Part shown: in pieces, positions 10,024 to 20,059 of the stretch
Layout: every line of letters begins with the position of its first letter
Numbering within the stretch: position 1 is the stretch's first letter
DNA from: Betaproteobacteria bacterium RIFCSPLOWO2_12_FULL_62_58
GTDB taxonomy: Bacteria > Pseudomonadota > Gammaproteobacteria > Burkholderiales > SG8-41
Length of the DNA: 64,000 nucleotides
NCBI GenBank assembly: GCA_001772005.1
Contig: MERI01000030.1
Span: 1-64,000 of the forward strand
Direction of reading: 5' to 3'
Translations under genes and position numbers: made by a program
Notes under the pieces: model-generated
Databases searched by the model: none
Told to the model about the DNA's origin: nothing
The model's input: only the letters and a program-made list of their open reading frames with translations

Positions 10024-10554
10024 TCAGGTCTCGCCTCGGGCCGGGTAGTTCTTGGAAAGGACGAAATCAATGGCCTGCCCGATCTCGCCGAAGTGTGGCC
10101 GCGCAAACGGCATGGTCGAGATAGATCCCCAGTAGAGCGTGCCGTCCGGCTTCACCAGAAACAGGCCCGGCTCGGCGAACAGCGGCGGCTCCTCCACCCC
10201 CGCCGACGTCATGCCCCGGCCGGTGGAGATGTAGAGCCCCCACTCGCGCGCGACCTCTATCGGCACACCGTAGCCAACCGTAAGATTCATGAGGCCCCAC
10301 TTCGCTTTTGCCTCCTCGGCGTGTTCCTTCGTATCGGTGCTCACGACAACGATCGATACACCGCGCTTGTTGAACTCTTCGATCATGCCGTTTAGCTCGC
10401 TCGTGTACTTGCGGCAGATCGGGCAGTGCAATCCGCGGTAGAACACGATCATCGTGAAGTTCTGGGGATTCTGCCCGGCGAGCGTCCAGCGGCCGCCGCG
10501 GACGCTTTCCACTTCAAGCGCCGGAACGGGTTGGCGAGGCATCAACTTGCTCAT
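10024..10554 (-). CDS. peroxiredoxin-like (AhpC/TSA family) protein, Cys form
   Basis: FYRGLHCPICRKY active-site motif. Confidence 0.85.
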   Translation of the reverse strand: MSKLMPRQPVPALEVESVRGGRWTLAGQNPQNFTMIVFYRGLHCPICRKYTSELNGMIEEFNKRGVSIVVVSTDTKEHAEEAKAKWGLMNLTVGYGVPIEVAREWGLYISTGRGMTSAGVEEPPLFAEPGLFLVKPDGTLYWGSISTMPFARPHFGEIGQAIDFVLSKNYPARGET

Positions 10555-10578
10555 ACGTACACCTCCTTCGCAGTAAAA

Positions 10579-10594
10579 TGGAACGAATGTTCCA
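10579..10594. promoter_or_regulatory. putative TetR-family operator
   Basis: Perfect inverted repeat TGGAAC-GAAT-GTTCCA upstream of the peroxiredoxin gene and next to a TetR gene. Confidence 0.55.
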
Positions 10595-10627
10595 AAAAGA
10601 GCAAAAAAATTTACGGCCCACGGCCGC

Positions 10628-11296
10628 TTACCCGGTTCGCCTGCTGCGGACTCGCGTGGCGGCGGCTGCGGTCCTCAACCGCGATTGAACGCCCCTCGCG
10701 CTTTGACCGCTTTGCGTGACTTTGATGCCAGATAGCGCGCTCATTACGGCCTCCCGGATGGTGTCCCGGTCAACCCCTACCCGTGACATCACCCGTATTC
10801 CCTGCAAAACCGTTATTAACAGGCCCGCGAGCGCCTTCGGCTGCACGCCTTCCGCCAGTTGGCCTGCTTTTTGCGCCTCAATCAGACGTGCGCAGAACAC
10901 TTGCTCAACCCGCCGAAAAGCCCCGCGTATCAAAGCGGCCACTTCCCCATCTTCCGCGCCTAATTCGATCGCCGAGTTGGTGAGCAAACATCCCCGCCGC
11001 ATGCGATCGATCGGCGCCTCAACAAGCCTCAGGAAGAATTGCCTGACCGCTTCGCCCGCCGGCTCGATCTTCAGGAGACGACCGACATTGTCTTCCACCA
11101 CCAGATCGAGATAACGCCTGATGCCAGCGACGAAAAGCGTCCGCTTGTCGGAATACGCACCATACAGACTGGCGCGGTTAACGCCGGTCTGCCCGACCAG
11201 GTCCTGGATCGAGGTCCTGTCGTAGCCACGCGACCAGAAAGTCTCCATCGCTCGATCAAGGAGCGCCGTTTCGTCATATGATTTCGGACGGGACAA
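10628..11296 (-). CDS. TetR/AcrR family transcriptional regulator
   Basis: N-terminal HTH (FWSRGYDRTSIQDLVGQTGVNRASLYGAYSDKRTLF). Confidence 0.9.
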   Translation of the reverse strand: MSRPKSYDETALLDRAMETFWSRGYDRTSIQDLVGQTGVNRASLYGAYSDKRTLFVAGIRRYLDLVVEDNVGRLLKIEPAGEAVRQFFLRLVEAPIDRMRRGCLLTNSAIELGAEDGEVAALIRGAFRRVEQVFCARLIEAQKAGQLAEGVQPKALAGLLITVLQGIRVMSRVGVDRDTIREAVMSALSGIKVTQSGQSARGVQSRLRTAAAATRVRSRRTG

Positions 11297-11621
11297 TTTA
11301 CGTTCCTTGTTTGCCGGCTCTTATTATAGAATAATCATTCCAGAAAGCAACTCCCGGTGCGGGACTTTGCTCTTGGTTACTTCTCGCCGGCTGCCGCCAT
11401 TAATTGATATCGACATTCCGAAGAATAGGGGTTCTGCCTCCTGGAGATTGCAAATGGAACTATTAATCCAGCTTGGCAATCGAAGCGGTAAGCATCCAAG
11501 AACAGACACCATCCGTAAGGTTACACTGGAATGTGCGACTAACGTGAGAACCTTCAATGCCGTAACACCATCCGCCGCGCCGTATTTGTAGATGTCACGA
11601 AATCGCATGGAGAATGCATAA

Positions 11622-12587
11622 ATGCACGCCACGCTGCCGTTGATTGAAGTCAGCGACTTTCCCGCTATCCGTCGCGGGAAGCTTGAAACCCTGCAGGTCA
11701 ATGTCGGCTATAAGTGCAATCAGAGTTGCGTACATTGCCACGTCAACGCCGGACCGACGCGCACCGAGATGATGAGTCGGGAGACCCTCTTCGAGGTGAT
11801 CGCCTTTCTCAAGGCTTCGGGGGTGAAAACGCTCGACATTACCGGCGGCGCACCAGAACTGAGTCCTCATTTCCGCATGCTCGTGACGGCCGCGCGCGAA
11901 CTCGACGTGCATGTCATGGACCGCTGCAATCTCACCGTCCTCGAACAGCCCGGTCAGGAGGACCTCGCGCAGTTCCTCACCGACCACACAGTGGAAATCG
12001 TCGCCTCGTTGCCCTGCTACCTCGAAGAAAACGTCGACCGCCAGCGCGGCAAGGGGGTATTCGAAACGAGCATCCGTTGCCTGCAGACGCTCAATCGCTA
12101 CGGATACGGCAAGCCCGGCACGAAGCTTACGCTCAACCTCGTTTACAACCCACAGGGGCCGGCGCTGCCGCCGGCTCAGGACAGGCTCGAGCAGGATTAC
12201 CACCGGAACCTGGGCGAGAGATTCGGCATCGCTTTCAACCGGCTCTACGTGCTCACCAACATGCCGATCCAGCGCTTTGGCAGCATGTTGATTTCAAAAG
12301 GCCAGTTCGAGAAATACATGGATTTGCTGAAGAACGCCTACCAGCCGGAGAACCTCGAATCCGTGATGTGCCGTAACCTGATGAGCGTCGACTGGCGCGG
12401 CTATGTCTACGACTGCGATTTCAACCAGATGTTGGGGCTGCCGCTCGCCTGGAAGGGCAAGCCGCGCGTGCACCTGAGGGAGTTGATCGGCGCCGATCTC
12501 AGCGGCAACCCCATCGTCGTCAAGGATCATTGTTACGGCTGCACCGCGGGACAGGGCTCGAGCTGCGGCGGCGCGCTCGCCGCCTGA
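11622..12587 (+). CDS. arsS: arsenosugar biosynthesis radical SAM protein ArsS
   Basis: CNQSCVHCH radical SAM motif; C-terminal CYGCTAGQGSSCGGALA; neighbours. Confidence 0.9.
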   Translation: MHATLPLIEVSDFPAIRRGKLETLQVNVGYKCNQSCVHCHVNAGPTRTEMMSRETLFEVIAFLKASGVKTLDITGGAPELSPHFRMLVTAARELDVHVMDRCNLTVLEQPGQEDLAQFLTDHTVEIVASLPCYLEENVDRQRGKGVFETSIRCLQTLNRYGYGKPGTKLTLNLVYNPQGPALPPAQDRLEQDYHRNLGERFGIAFNRLYVLTNMPIQRFGSMLISKGQFEKYMDLLKNAYQPENLESVMCRNLMSVDWRGYVYDCDFNQMLGLPLAWKGKPRVHLRELIGADLSGNPIVVKDHCYGCTAGQGSSCGGALAA

Positions 12588-12627
12588 TTTGAATCCATCT
12601 TTAAAACCGTAAGCAACAGGGGAAACC

Positions 12628-13776
12628 GTGCTTGTCATAGCCCTGCTCTTCCTGACCACGCTGTTTGTCGCCTATGCCAACGGCGCGAACGATAACTTCA
12701 AGGGCGTCGCCACCCTGTTTGGCAGCAATGCGGCCTCCTACAGGAGCGCGCTTGCGCTGGCCACGATCACGACGCTCGCGGGAGCGATCTGCTCGGTGTA
12801 CTTTGCCGAGGCGCTGGTTCATGCGTTTTCGGGCAAGGGGCTGGTGCCGGACGCGGTTGCAGCTTCCCCCGACTTTCTACTAGCGGTGGCCGCCGGCGCC
12901 GGTGCGACGGTTTTCCTGGCAACGTTGCTGGGGTTTCCCGTCTCCACGACGCATGCATTGATTGGCGCCCTGGCCGGCACCGGCTTCGTGGCGGTCGGAT
13001 CGCAGTTGAATCTCTCCTATCTGGCCTCAGGCTTTTTCGCGCCGCTCTTGTTGGGCCCCGCCCTCGCAGTGTTGCTGACCATCCCCTTCTACCGGGCACT
13101 GCGCAGCCTTTCCGGCCGTCTCGGCATCAAGCGCGAAAGCTGCGTTTGCGTAGGCGCGCAACAATTCATCCCGATTCGGCAATTGCAGTACAACGCAAAC
13201 CTGCAGCAATACACCATGCCCACTCCGGCGGCAGTGGGCGTTGATATTTCCGTCGGCACGAAGAACGATTGTGTCGAAAGATACAACGGCAGGCTCTTCG
13301 GCGTCACTGCCCAGGGGCTGGTCAACGGGCTTCACCATCTCAGCGCTGGCAGTGTCAGCTTCGCCAGGGGCCTCAACGATACGCCGAAGATCGTCGGCCT
13401 TCTGCTGGTGGTCGATGCGCTGCACATCGAGCTTGGCATGTTGGCGATAGCGGCCGCCATGGCGGTCGGCGGACTTTTGAACGCCAGGAAGGTCGCGGTT
13501 ACCATGAGCAAGAAAATCGCCCGCATGAATGACGGGCAGGCGCTCGCGGCGAACATGGTCACCGGAATGCTGGTCATACTCGCGAGCCGCTACGGCCTCC
13601 CGGTTTCGACCACCCACGTTGCCGTGGGCGCGATCAGCGGGATTGGCCTTGCGAACGGCTCCGCCGACAAGAGTGTAGTGGGCGGCATCCTCGCTTCGTG
13701 GTTACTGACCTTACCGGTCGCGGCCGCAATTGGCGCATTGATATATGGCTTGCTCGGTGTTTTCCCTGTGAGTTGA
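12628..13776 (+). CDS. inorganic phosphate transporter (Pit family)
   Basis: VAYANGANDNFKGVATLFG and FPVSTTHALIGAL / LPVSTTHVAVGAI duplicated motifs. Confidence 0.9.
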   Translation: MLVIALLFLTTLFVAYANGANDNFKGVATLFGSNAASYRSALALATITTLAGAICSVYFAEALVHAFSGKGLVPDAVAASPDFLLAVAAGAGATVFLATLLGFPVSTTHALIGALAGTGFVAVGSQLNLSYLASGFFAPLLLGPALAVLLTIPFYRALRSLSGRLGIKRESCVCVGAQQFIPIRQLQYNANLQQYTMPTPAAVGVDISVGTKNDCVERYNGRLFGVTAQGLVNGLHHLSAGSVSFARGLNDTPKIVGLLLVVDALHIELGMLAIAAAMAVGGLLNARKVAVTMSKKIARMNDGQALAANMVTGMLVILASRYGLPVSTTHVAVGAISGIGLANGSADKSVVGGILASWLLTLPVAAAIGALIYGLLGVFPVS

Positions 13777-13788
13777 TGTGGAGCGAAT

Positions 13789-14763
13789 ATGGATACCTCC
13801 TACCTGTCTACGACGCGTGATGTCTACAAGAAAGCGGCTCTCAATCCGCAACCGGGTCTTTGCTGCACTACCACACCCGTCTGGCAACTTCCTGAACTGG
13901 CGATTCCCAGGAAGATGCTCGCCATGAACTACGGCTGCGGCAGCACGGTCCATCCGCGCGATCTCGTCAACAGTCCGACCATACTCTATGTGGGTGTCGG
14001 CGGCGGAATGGAGGTGCTGCAATTCGCCTATTTCTCCCGCCGCACGGGTGGCGTAATCGGACTGGACGTCGTCGATGAAATGCTCGCGGCGTGTCGTGAA
14101 AATCTCCAGGACGCCGAACGGCAGAACTCATGGTTCAATTCCTCCTTCATCGATCTGCGCAAGGGTGACGCGCTGGATCTGCCCATCGCCGATGCAACGG
14201 TCGACGTCGCGGCACAGAACTGCCTGTTCAACATCTTCCACGACCGCGACCTGGAGCGCGCCCTGTCGGAGATGTACCGGGTGCTGAAGCCGCACGGCAG
14301 ACTGATCCTCTCCGACCCGGTGTGCGAAACACCCATCCCGGAGCACCTGAAGACCAATGAGCGGTTGCGCGCGCTGTGCCTGACCGGGGCGATGCCCCTT
14401 GACGATTACGTCAAGCGCCTGACTGACATCGGCTTCGGGACCATCGAGGTGCGTGCCAGGCGGCCGTACCGCGTGCTCTCCCCGCGCCATTACCCGACCG
14501 GCCAGTTGATCTTCATCGAAAGCGTGGAAATCTGCGCCATCAAGGACCCCATGCCGGCCGACGGACCCTGCGTCTTTACCGGGAAGGCAGCAATCTATTT
14601 TGGCGATGACGATTACTTCGACGACAACAAAGGGCACTTCCTGACCCGGAACCAGCCGCTCGCCGTGTGCGACAAGACCGCTGCGGCGCTCGCTGCACTG
14701 GGTCGGGACGACATCCACATATCCGCGTCCACCTACTTCTACGACGGCGGAGGGTGCTGCTAG
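13789..14763 (+). CDS. arsM: arsenite methyltransferase-like protein (arsenosugar pathway)
   Basis: Class I SAM fold (ILYVGVGGGMEVLQFAYFSR), C-terminal CC, adjacent to arsS. Confidence 0.85.
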   Translation: MDTSYLSTTRDVYKKAALNPQPGLCCTTTPVWQLPELAIPRKMLAMNYGCGSTVHPRDLVNSPTILYVGVGGGMEVLQFAYFSRRTGGVIGLDVVDEMLAACRENLQDAERQNSWFNSSFIDLRKGDALDLPIADATVDVAAQNCLFNIFHDRDLERALSEMYRVLKPHGRLILSDPVCETPIPEHLKTNERLRALCLTGAMPLDDYVKRLTDIGFGTIEVRARRPYRVLSPRHYPTGQLIFIESVEICAIKDPMPADGPCVFTGKAAIYFGDDDYFDDNKGHFLTRNQPLAVCDKTAAALAALGRDDIHISASTYFYDGGGCC

Positions 14764-14970
14764 GAGTTTGTCGGACTCGGGCCCGACAAACTCCTTAGGC
14801 AAAACCACCGGCTGGAAAATTACGAGAAAGCGCCATGGAAACACGAAGTCGAATTCGCCCTCGTTGTCAATCGCGGGCCCGCCGTGCAGGGTCTATCATG
14901 TTTTATGCTAAACATCCGGCGGTTTTGCTTAAACAGTCTGTCGGGGCGCTAATTCCGACAGGCTGCTAGC
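14761..14970. repeat. MITE/BIME-like palindromic element, copy A
   Basis: taggagtttgtcggac...ccgacaaactcct + gcaaaacc ... ggttttgc + acag...ttccgacaggctgctag; same architecture at 28603-28801. Confidence 0.75.
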
Positions 14971-14996
14971 GACAACACCCTCAAAGAAAAACCATA

Positions 14997-17144
14997 ATGA
15001 AACGAGGCAAGCTCGCGCTGGTCGTGGTGATCGTGGCGCTGATCGCGGCATTCTTCGCTGCTGGCGGCCACCGTTACCTCACCTTCGAAAACATCAAGGC
15101 GCAAGTTGCCACGATCCAGGGGTACTACCTATCACACCCCTGGGAGATCGCGCTCGCCTACTTCGTCGCCTATGTTGCGGTAACCGGTCTTTCGCTGCCG
15201 GGTGCATTGATCATGACATTGGTTGGAGGCGCGATCTTCGGTCTCGTATGGGGCACGATCATCGTTTCGTTTGCCTCAACCATCGGCGCCACTCTTGCGT
15301 TCCTCGCATCGAGAGTGATCCTTCGCGGCTGGGTGCAGGATAAATTCGCGCGCTACTTGCAGGCAATCAATGCCGGCGTTGAAAAAGAGGGCGCTTTCTA
15401 CCTTTTCACGATGCGTTTGATCCCACAAATCCCGTTCTTCGCGATCAATCTCGTAATGGGAATCACGCCGATACGCACGTGGACCTTCTACTGGGTAAGC
15501 CAGGTGGGCATGCTTGCCGGCACCATTGTCTACGTGAACGCCGGCACTCAACTCGTGGCTATTGAATCACCCTCGGGCATACTCTCTCCCGGCCTGATCG
15601 GGGCGTTCCTGCTGCTCGGCATTTTCCCGCTGATCGCGAAATGGATCGTCAATGCGTTCAAGGCGCGCAAGATGCTCGCCAAATGGCCGAAACCAAAATC
15701 CTTCGATCGCAACCTGGTGGTTATCGGCGCCGGCTCGGCCGGGCTGGTTGCCTCGTACATCGCGGCTGCCGTCAAGGCCAAGGTGACGCTCATCGAAAAG
15801 CACAGGATGGGCGGCGACTGCCTCAACACCGGCTGCGTCCCATCGAAAGCGCTGATCAAGTCGGCCAGGGTGCTGGCCACGCTCAAGCGCGCCAAACAAT
15901 TCGGATTGAAAAGCGCGTCGGCGGAATTCGATTTTGCCGGGATCATGGAGCGCGTTCAACGCGTCATCAAGACCGTTGAGCCGCACGACTCGGTCGAGCG
16001 TTACATCGGGCTCGGCGTCGAATGCATCGAGGGCGAAGCCAGGATTACGTCGCCTTATACCGTCGAGGTCAAATCCGCCGCCGGTGCGCGTACGCTCACC
16101 ACCCGCGCCATCGTGATCGCCGCCGGCGCGCGCCCCTTCGTGCCGCCGATCCCCGGCATTGGAGACGTGGACTGCCTGACCTCGGACACCGTGTGGAATC
16201 TGCGCGAGCTGCCGAAGCGGCTGGTGGTGCTCGGCGGGGGACCCATCGGCTGTGAACTCACTCAATGCTTTGCGCGCTTCGGCTCGCAGGTGACGCAGGT
16301 TGAGATGCTGCCGCGCATCCTGATGCGCGAAGACCCGGAAATTTCGGAAAGGGTGGTGCGGCAGTTTGCGAGCGAAGGCATCAACGTCCTGATCGACCAC
16401 AAGGCTAAACAGGTCGTGGTCGAGAACGGCGAAAAACTAATGATTTGCGAGCACCGCGGAAAAGAAGTGCGCGTGCCGTTCGACGCGCTGCTATGCGCCG
16501 TGGGGCGGATTGCCAACACCCAAGGCTACGGGCTCGAGGAACTCGGCATCCCGGTCGCCAAGACGCGCACCGTCGAAGTCAATGAGTTCATGCAAACCAT
16601 CTATCCCAACATCTACGCCTGCGGCGATGTCGCCGGGCCCTATCAGTTCACCCACACCGCGGCGCATACCGCGTGGTATGCCACAGTCAATGCGCTGTTC
16701 GGTGGGCTCAGAAAGTTTCGCGCCGACTTCTCGGTGATCCCATGGGCGACGTTCACCGATCCGGAGGTCGCGCGCGTGGGGCTGAACGAAACCGAAGCCA
16801 GGGAAAAAGGCATCCCGTACGAAGTCACGACCTACGGTATCGAGGATCTCGACCGCGCCATCGCCGACGAGGATGCGCACGGCGTGGTCAAGATCCTGAC
16901 CGTGCCGGGCAAGGACAAGATCCTCGGCGTGACCATCGCCGGCGAGCACGCCGGCGATCTCATCATCGAGTTCATTCTGGCCATGCGCCACGGTATCGGA
17001 ATCAACAAGATTCTCGGCACGATCCACATCTACCCCACGCTCGCCGAAGCCAACAAGTACGCAGCAGGAGCGTGGAAACGGAACCACGCTCCTCAGAAAC
17101 TGCTCAAGTGGGTTGAGAGATACCACGCATGGATGCGCAGATAA
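14997..17144 (+). CDS. TVP38/TMEM64 (VTT) domain fused to FAD-dependent pyridine nucleotide-disulfide oxidoreductase
   Basis: N-terminal membrane domain then GGDCLNTGCVPSKALIKSA active site and dimerisation domain. Confidence 0.9.
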   Translation: MKRGKLALVVVIVALIAAFFAAGGHRYLTFENIKAQVATIQGYYLSHPWEIALAYFVAYVAVTGLSLPGALIMTLVGGAIFGLVWGTIIVSFASTIGATLAFLASRVILRGWVQDKFARYLQAINAGVEKEGAFYLFTMRLIPQIPFFAINLVMGITPIRTWTFYWVSQVGMLAGTIVYVNAGTQLVAIESPSGILSPGLIGAFLLLGIFPLIAKWIVNAFKARKMLAKWPKPKSFDRNLVVIGAGSAGLVASYIAAAVKAKVTLIEKHRMGGDCLNTGCVPSKALIKSARVLATLKRAKQFGLKSASAEFDFAGIMERVQRVIKTVEPHDSVERYIGLGVECIEGEARITSPYTVEVKSAAGARTLTTRAIVIAAGARPFVPPIPGIGDVDCLTSDTVWNLRELPKRLVVLGGGPIGCELTQCFARFGSQVTQVEMLPRILMREDPEISERVVRQFASEGINVLIDHKAKQVVVENGEKLMICEHRGKEVRVPFDALLCAVGRIANTQGYGLEELGIPVAKTRTVEVNEFMQTIYPNIYACGDVAGPYQFTHTAAHTAWYATVNALFGGLRKFRADFSVIPWATFTDPEVARVGLNETEAREKGIPYEVTTYGIEDLDRAIADEDAHGVVKILTVPGKDKILGVTIAGEHAGDLIIEFILAMRHGIGINKILGTIHIYPTLAEANKYAAGAWKRNHAPQKLLKWVERYHAWMRR

Positions 17145-17146
17145 AG

Positions 17147-17242
17147 CGGTCATGGGTCATGCGTGATGGGTAATGGGTATATCCTTTTCCCGCTGCCCAT
17201 TGCGCATTGCCCGTTACCCATTCCTCATTACACATTACCGTT
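17147..17242. repeat. tandem-word hairpin 1 (atgggtaat words / complementary words)
   Basis: atgggtcatgcgtgatgggtaatgggtat facing cccattgcgcattgcccgttacccattcctcattacacattacc. Confidence 0.7.
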
Positions 17243-17246
17243 CTTT

Positions 17247-17933
17247 GTGTCCCTGTCGATCATCATTCCCTGCCTCGACGAGTCCGACGGCATCGTTGCA
17301 ACGCTTGAGGCGCTGCAGGCAATCAGGCGGCGCGGCGCGGAAGTCATTCTGGTCGACGGCGGCAGCAGCGACGATACCACCGCCCGTGCGCAACCGTGGG
17401 TCGATCAGGCGCTGTCTGTCCCGCGTGGGCGGGCCGCACAAATGAACGCGGGTGCGGCGCAGGCGAGCGGCGAGATTCTGCTTTTTCTGCACGCCGATTG
17501 CATCCTGCCCGACGCCGCCGACGGCCTGATCATCGACGGACTGCTGCGCTTGCACCGGAACTGGGGACGCTTCGACGTGCGCATTGCCGGACGCCATCCG
17601 TTGTTGCGCGTGGTCGAAGCGCTGATGAACGCGCGTTCGCGCGTAACCAGCATTGCGACTGGCGATCAGGGCATTTTCGTCACGCGGTCGCTCTTCGAAG
17701 CGGCGGGGCGCTTTCCCGAAATTGCGCTGATGGAAGATATCGAACTGTCGCGGCGCCTCAAGCGCTATGGAGAACCGCTGTGCCTGCCGCACCGCATCAC
17801 CGCCTCGGCACGGCGCTGGGAAAAGCACGGCGTGTTGCGCACCATCCTTCTGATGTGGGGCCTGCGGTTCGCCTATTGGCTGGGCGCCGACCCGGGCAAG
17901 CTCGCATTGCGCTATGCCGCTCACAAACCGTGA
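17247..17933 (+). CDS. TIGR04283-type arsenosugar biosynthesis glycosyltransferase
   Basis: LSIIIPCLDESDGI...EVILVDGGSSDDT; neighbours; GTG start assumed. Confidence 0.8.
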   Translation: MSLSIIIPCLDESDGIVATLEALQAIRRRGAEVILVDGGSSDDTTARAQPWVDQALSVPRGRAAQMNAGAAQASGEILLFLHADCILPDAADGLIIDGLLRLHRNWGRFDVRIAGRHPLLRVVEALMNARSRVTSIATGDQGIFVTRSLFEAAGRFPEIALMEDIELSRRLKRYGEPLCLPHRITASARRWEKHGVLRTILLMWGLRFAYWLGADPGKLALRYAAHKP

Positions 17934-18561
17934 CACAAAGTTGCTGGTTTTCACCAAGGCGCCGCAGCCGGGCGCGGTGAAGACGCGGCTGATTCCCGTG
18001 CTGGGCGAAGAAGGCGCATCGGCGCTACACGCGCGGCTCGTCAAGCGCACGTTGGCGACGGCGCGTGCGAGTGGTGTCGGCCAAGTTGAACTATGGTGCG
18101 CGCCGGACGCGGATGATCCCTTTCTGCGTTTTTGCGGCGGCCGCTACGGCGTTTCGCTCGTGGCCCAGTGCGAAGGCGATCTCGGAAAACGCATGCTGTA
18201 CGCTTTCCAGCAGGCGCTTACGAGCACGGCTCGCGCGATCCTGATCGGCACCGACTGCCCGGCGCTGACCGACCGCCATCTGCGCGACGCCGATCGTTGG
18301 CTGGCTGCGGGCATGGACGCGGTCGTCGCGCCTGCTGAAGACGGCGGTTACGCACTGATCGGCCTAACCCGCTGCGATGCGCGGCTGTTCGAAGGAATCA
18401 CGTGGGGAACGTCCCATGTCATGAAAGACACACGCGAGCGGCTGTCCACTCTGGGTTGGCGGTGGCAAGAACTCGAATCGCTGTGGGACGTGGACCAGCC
18501 CGAGGATTACCAGCGTCTGCTCGCCTCCGGCCTGCTCGATCGGCCGGGTATCCACGCCTAG
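17914..18561 (+). CDS. TIGR04282-type arsenosugar biosynthesis glycosyltransferase (CofC-like)
   Basis: LLVFTKAPQPGAVKTRLIPVLGEEGA; LIGTDCPALT. Confidence 0.85.
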   Translation: MPLTNRDTKLLVFTKAPQPGAVKTRLIPVLGEEGASALHARLVKRTLATARASGVGQVELWCAPDADDPFLRFCGGRYGVSLVAQCEGDLGKRMLYAFQQALTSTARAILIGTDCPALTDRHLRDADRWLAAGMDAVVAPAEDGGYALIGLTRCDARLFEGITWGTSHVMKDTRERLSTLGWRWQELESLWDVDQPEDYQRLLASGLLDRPGIHA

Positions 18562-18630
18562 CAGCCTGTCGGACTTAACAGTTGAACAGGCTGCTAGCAG
18601 TTTGTCCGACCAAAGTCCGACAAACTCCTG
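18558..18630. repeat. palindromic element, copy B (both hairpins back to back)
   Basis: ctagcagcctgtcggacttaacagttgaacaggctgctag followed by cagtttgtccgaccaaagtccgacaaactcctg. Confidence 0.75.
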
Positions 18631-18866
18631 GGGAATCTTCGGCGGTCACGCGGGTCGAACGGCTGCGTATTTCCGGGGTATTTCGCTGCATAAACGAGCA
18701 GTTAGCCGCCGGCGAGGCCGGCGATCGTAGCGGTCATGCGGAAAATTTGATTGCCTTTTCAAGGCACTTGGGGAAGAATAGCGCCTCTTTTTCAGAGACT
18801 TACCTGGAATCGTGGTTATGAAACGTCACCGAAGACCACATTAAATTTGACTGAAGACCGTTCTGC

Positions 18867-19970
18867 ATGTCTGACCTCTCGACTGTTGCTGCAATCAGCA
18901 CGACCGCCCCGCAGCTCCCCGTCCACTGGTATTTCGATCCGCGAATTTACGAACTCGAAAAGCGCCTGCTGTTCGACCATGGGCCAGGTTACATCGGTCA
19001 TGAGTTGATGGTACCGAACGCGGGCGACTATCAGACGCTGGAATGGCTCGGTCATGCGAAGGCGCTGGTGCGGAACAGCAACGGCGTCGAACTGCTCTCC
19101 AACATCTGCCGCCACCGCCAGGCGATCATACTCAAAGGGCGCGGCGCCGCCAGGAACATCGTGTGCCCGCTGCATCGCTGGACCTATGCGCTCGACGGCA
19201 GGCTCCTCGGTGCGCCGCACTTTCCCGGCAATCCCTGCCTCGATCTCGCCAAGTCGCCGCTCACCAACTGGAACGGTCTCTTGTTCAGCGGCCGGCGTGA
19301 CGTCGCGCGCGACCTCGCCCCACTCGCAATCATGAAAGATCTCGACTTTTCCGGCTTCATGCTCGACCGCATCGAAATCGACGAGTACCCTTGCAACTGG
19401 AAAACGTTTATCGAGGTTTACCTGGAGGACTACCATGTCGAGCCGTTCCACCCGGGGCTGGGCAACTTTGTCAACGTCACGGACCTGAAATGGGAATTCG
19501 GCGACTGGTACAGCGTGCAGACCTGTGGCGTGAACCGGGGGCTCGCCAAGCCCGGCAGCGAGGTCTACCGCCGCTGGCACGAGCAGGTGCTGCGCTACGA
19601 CGACGGCAAGACGCTCAGCCACGGCGCGATCTGGCTCACTTACTTCCCGAATATCATGGTCGAGTGGTATCCGCACTCGCTGGTGGTGAGCACCATCATC
19701 CCGCGTGGTCCCGAGGCGTGCACCAACGTCGTCGAGTTCTACTATCCGGAGGATATCGTGCTGTTCGAGCGCGAGTTCGTCGAGGCCGAACAGGCGGCCT
19801 ACAAGGAAACCGCCGCCGAAGACGCCGAAATCTGCGCGCGCATGACCGAGGGCCGCCTCGCGCTCTCCCGGCAGGGCATCGACGAATCCGGTCCGTATCA
19901 GTCGCCGATGGAAGACGGCATGCAGCACTTCCACGAGTTCGTGCGCCGGTACGTCGAACCGCACCTCTAG
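18867..19970 (+). CDS. Rieske [2Fe-2S] aromatic ring-hydroxylating oxygenase alpha subunit-like protein
   Basis: NICRHRQAIILKGRGAARNIVCPLHRWTY Rieske motif. Confidence 0.9.
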   Translation: MSDLSTVAAISTTAPQLPVHWYFDPRIYELEKRLLFDHGPGYIGHELMVPNAGDYQTLEWLGHAKALVRNSNGVELLSNICRHRQAIILKGRGAARNIVCPLHRWTYALDGRLLGAPHFPGNPCLDLAKSPLTNWNGLLFSGRRDVARDLAPLAIMKDLDFSGFMLDRIEIDEYPCNWKTFIEVYLEDYHVEPFHPGLGNFVNVTDLKWEFGDWYSVQTCGVNRGLAKPGSEVYRRWHEQVLRYDDGKTLSHGAIWLTYFPNIMVEWYPHSLVVSTIIPRGPEACTNVVEFYYPEDIVLFEREFVEAEQAAYKETAAEDAEICARMTEGRLALSRQGIDESGPYQSPMEDGMQHFHEFVRRYVEPHL

Positions 19971-19971
19971 A

Positions 19972-20058
19972 ACAGGATTCAGCGGTCAGGATTCAGGATT
20001 CAGCAAAACCGCAGGATGCGGTATAAACTTAATCCCGAATCCTTGATCCTGGATCCTC
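19972..20058. repeat. tandem-word hairpin 2 (aggattca words)
   Basis: aggattcagcggtcaggattcaggattcag facing aatcccgaatccttgatcctggatcctcg. Confidence 0.7.
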
Positions 20059-20059
20059 G

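Noticed and set aside
10021-10035. TGA followed by two Cys codons at the end of the peroxiredoxin-like gene as a Sec site
   Set aside because: Located after a normal protein C-terminus; the active site already has CPIC; no conserved extension expected.
18816-19964. 382-aa minus-strand ORF
   Set aside because: Antisense to the Rieske oxygenase gene, which has clear motifs.
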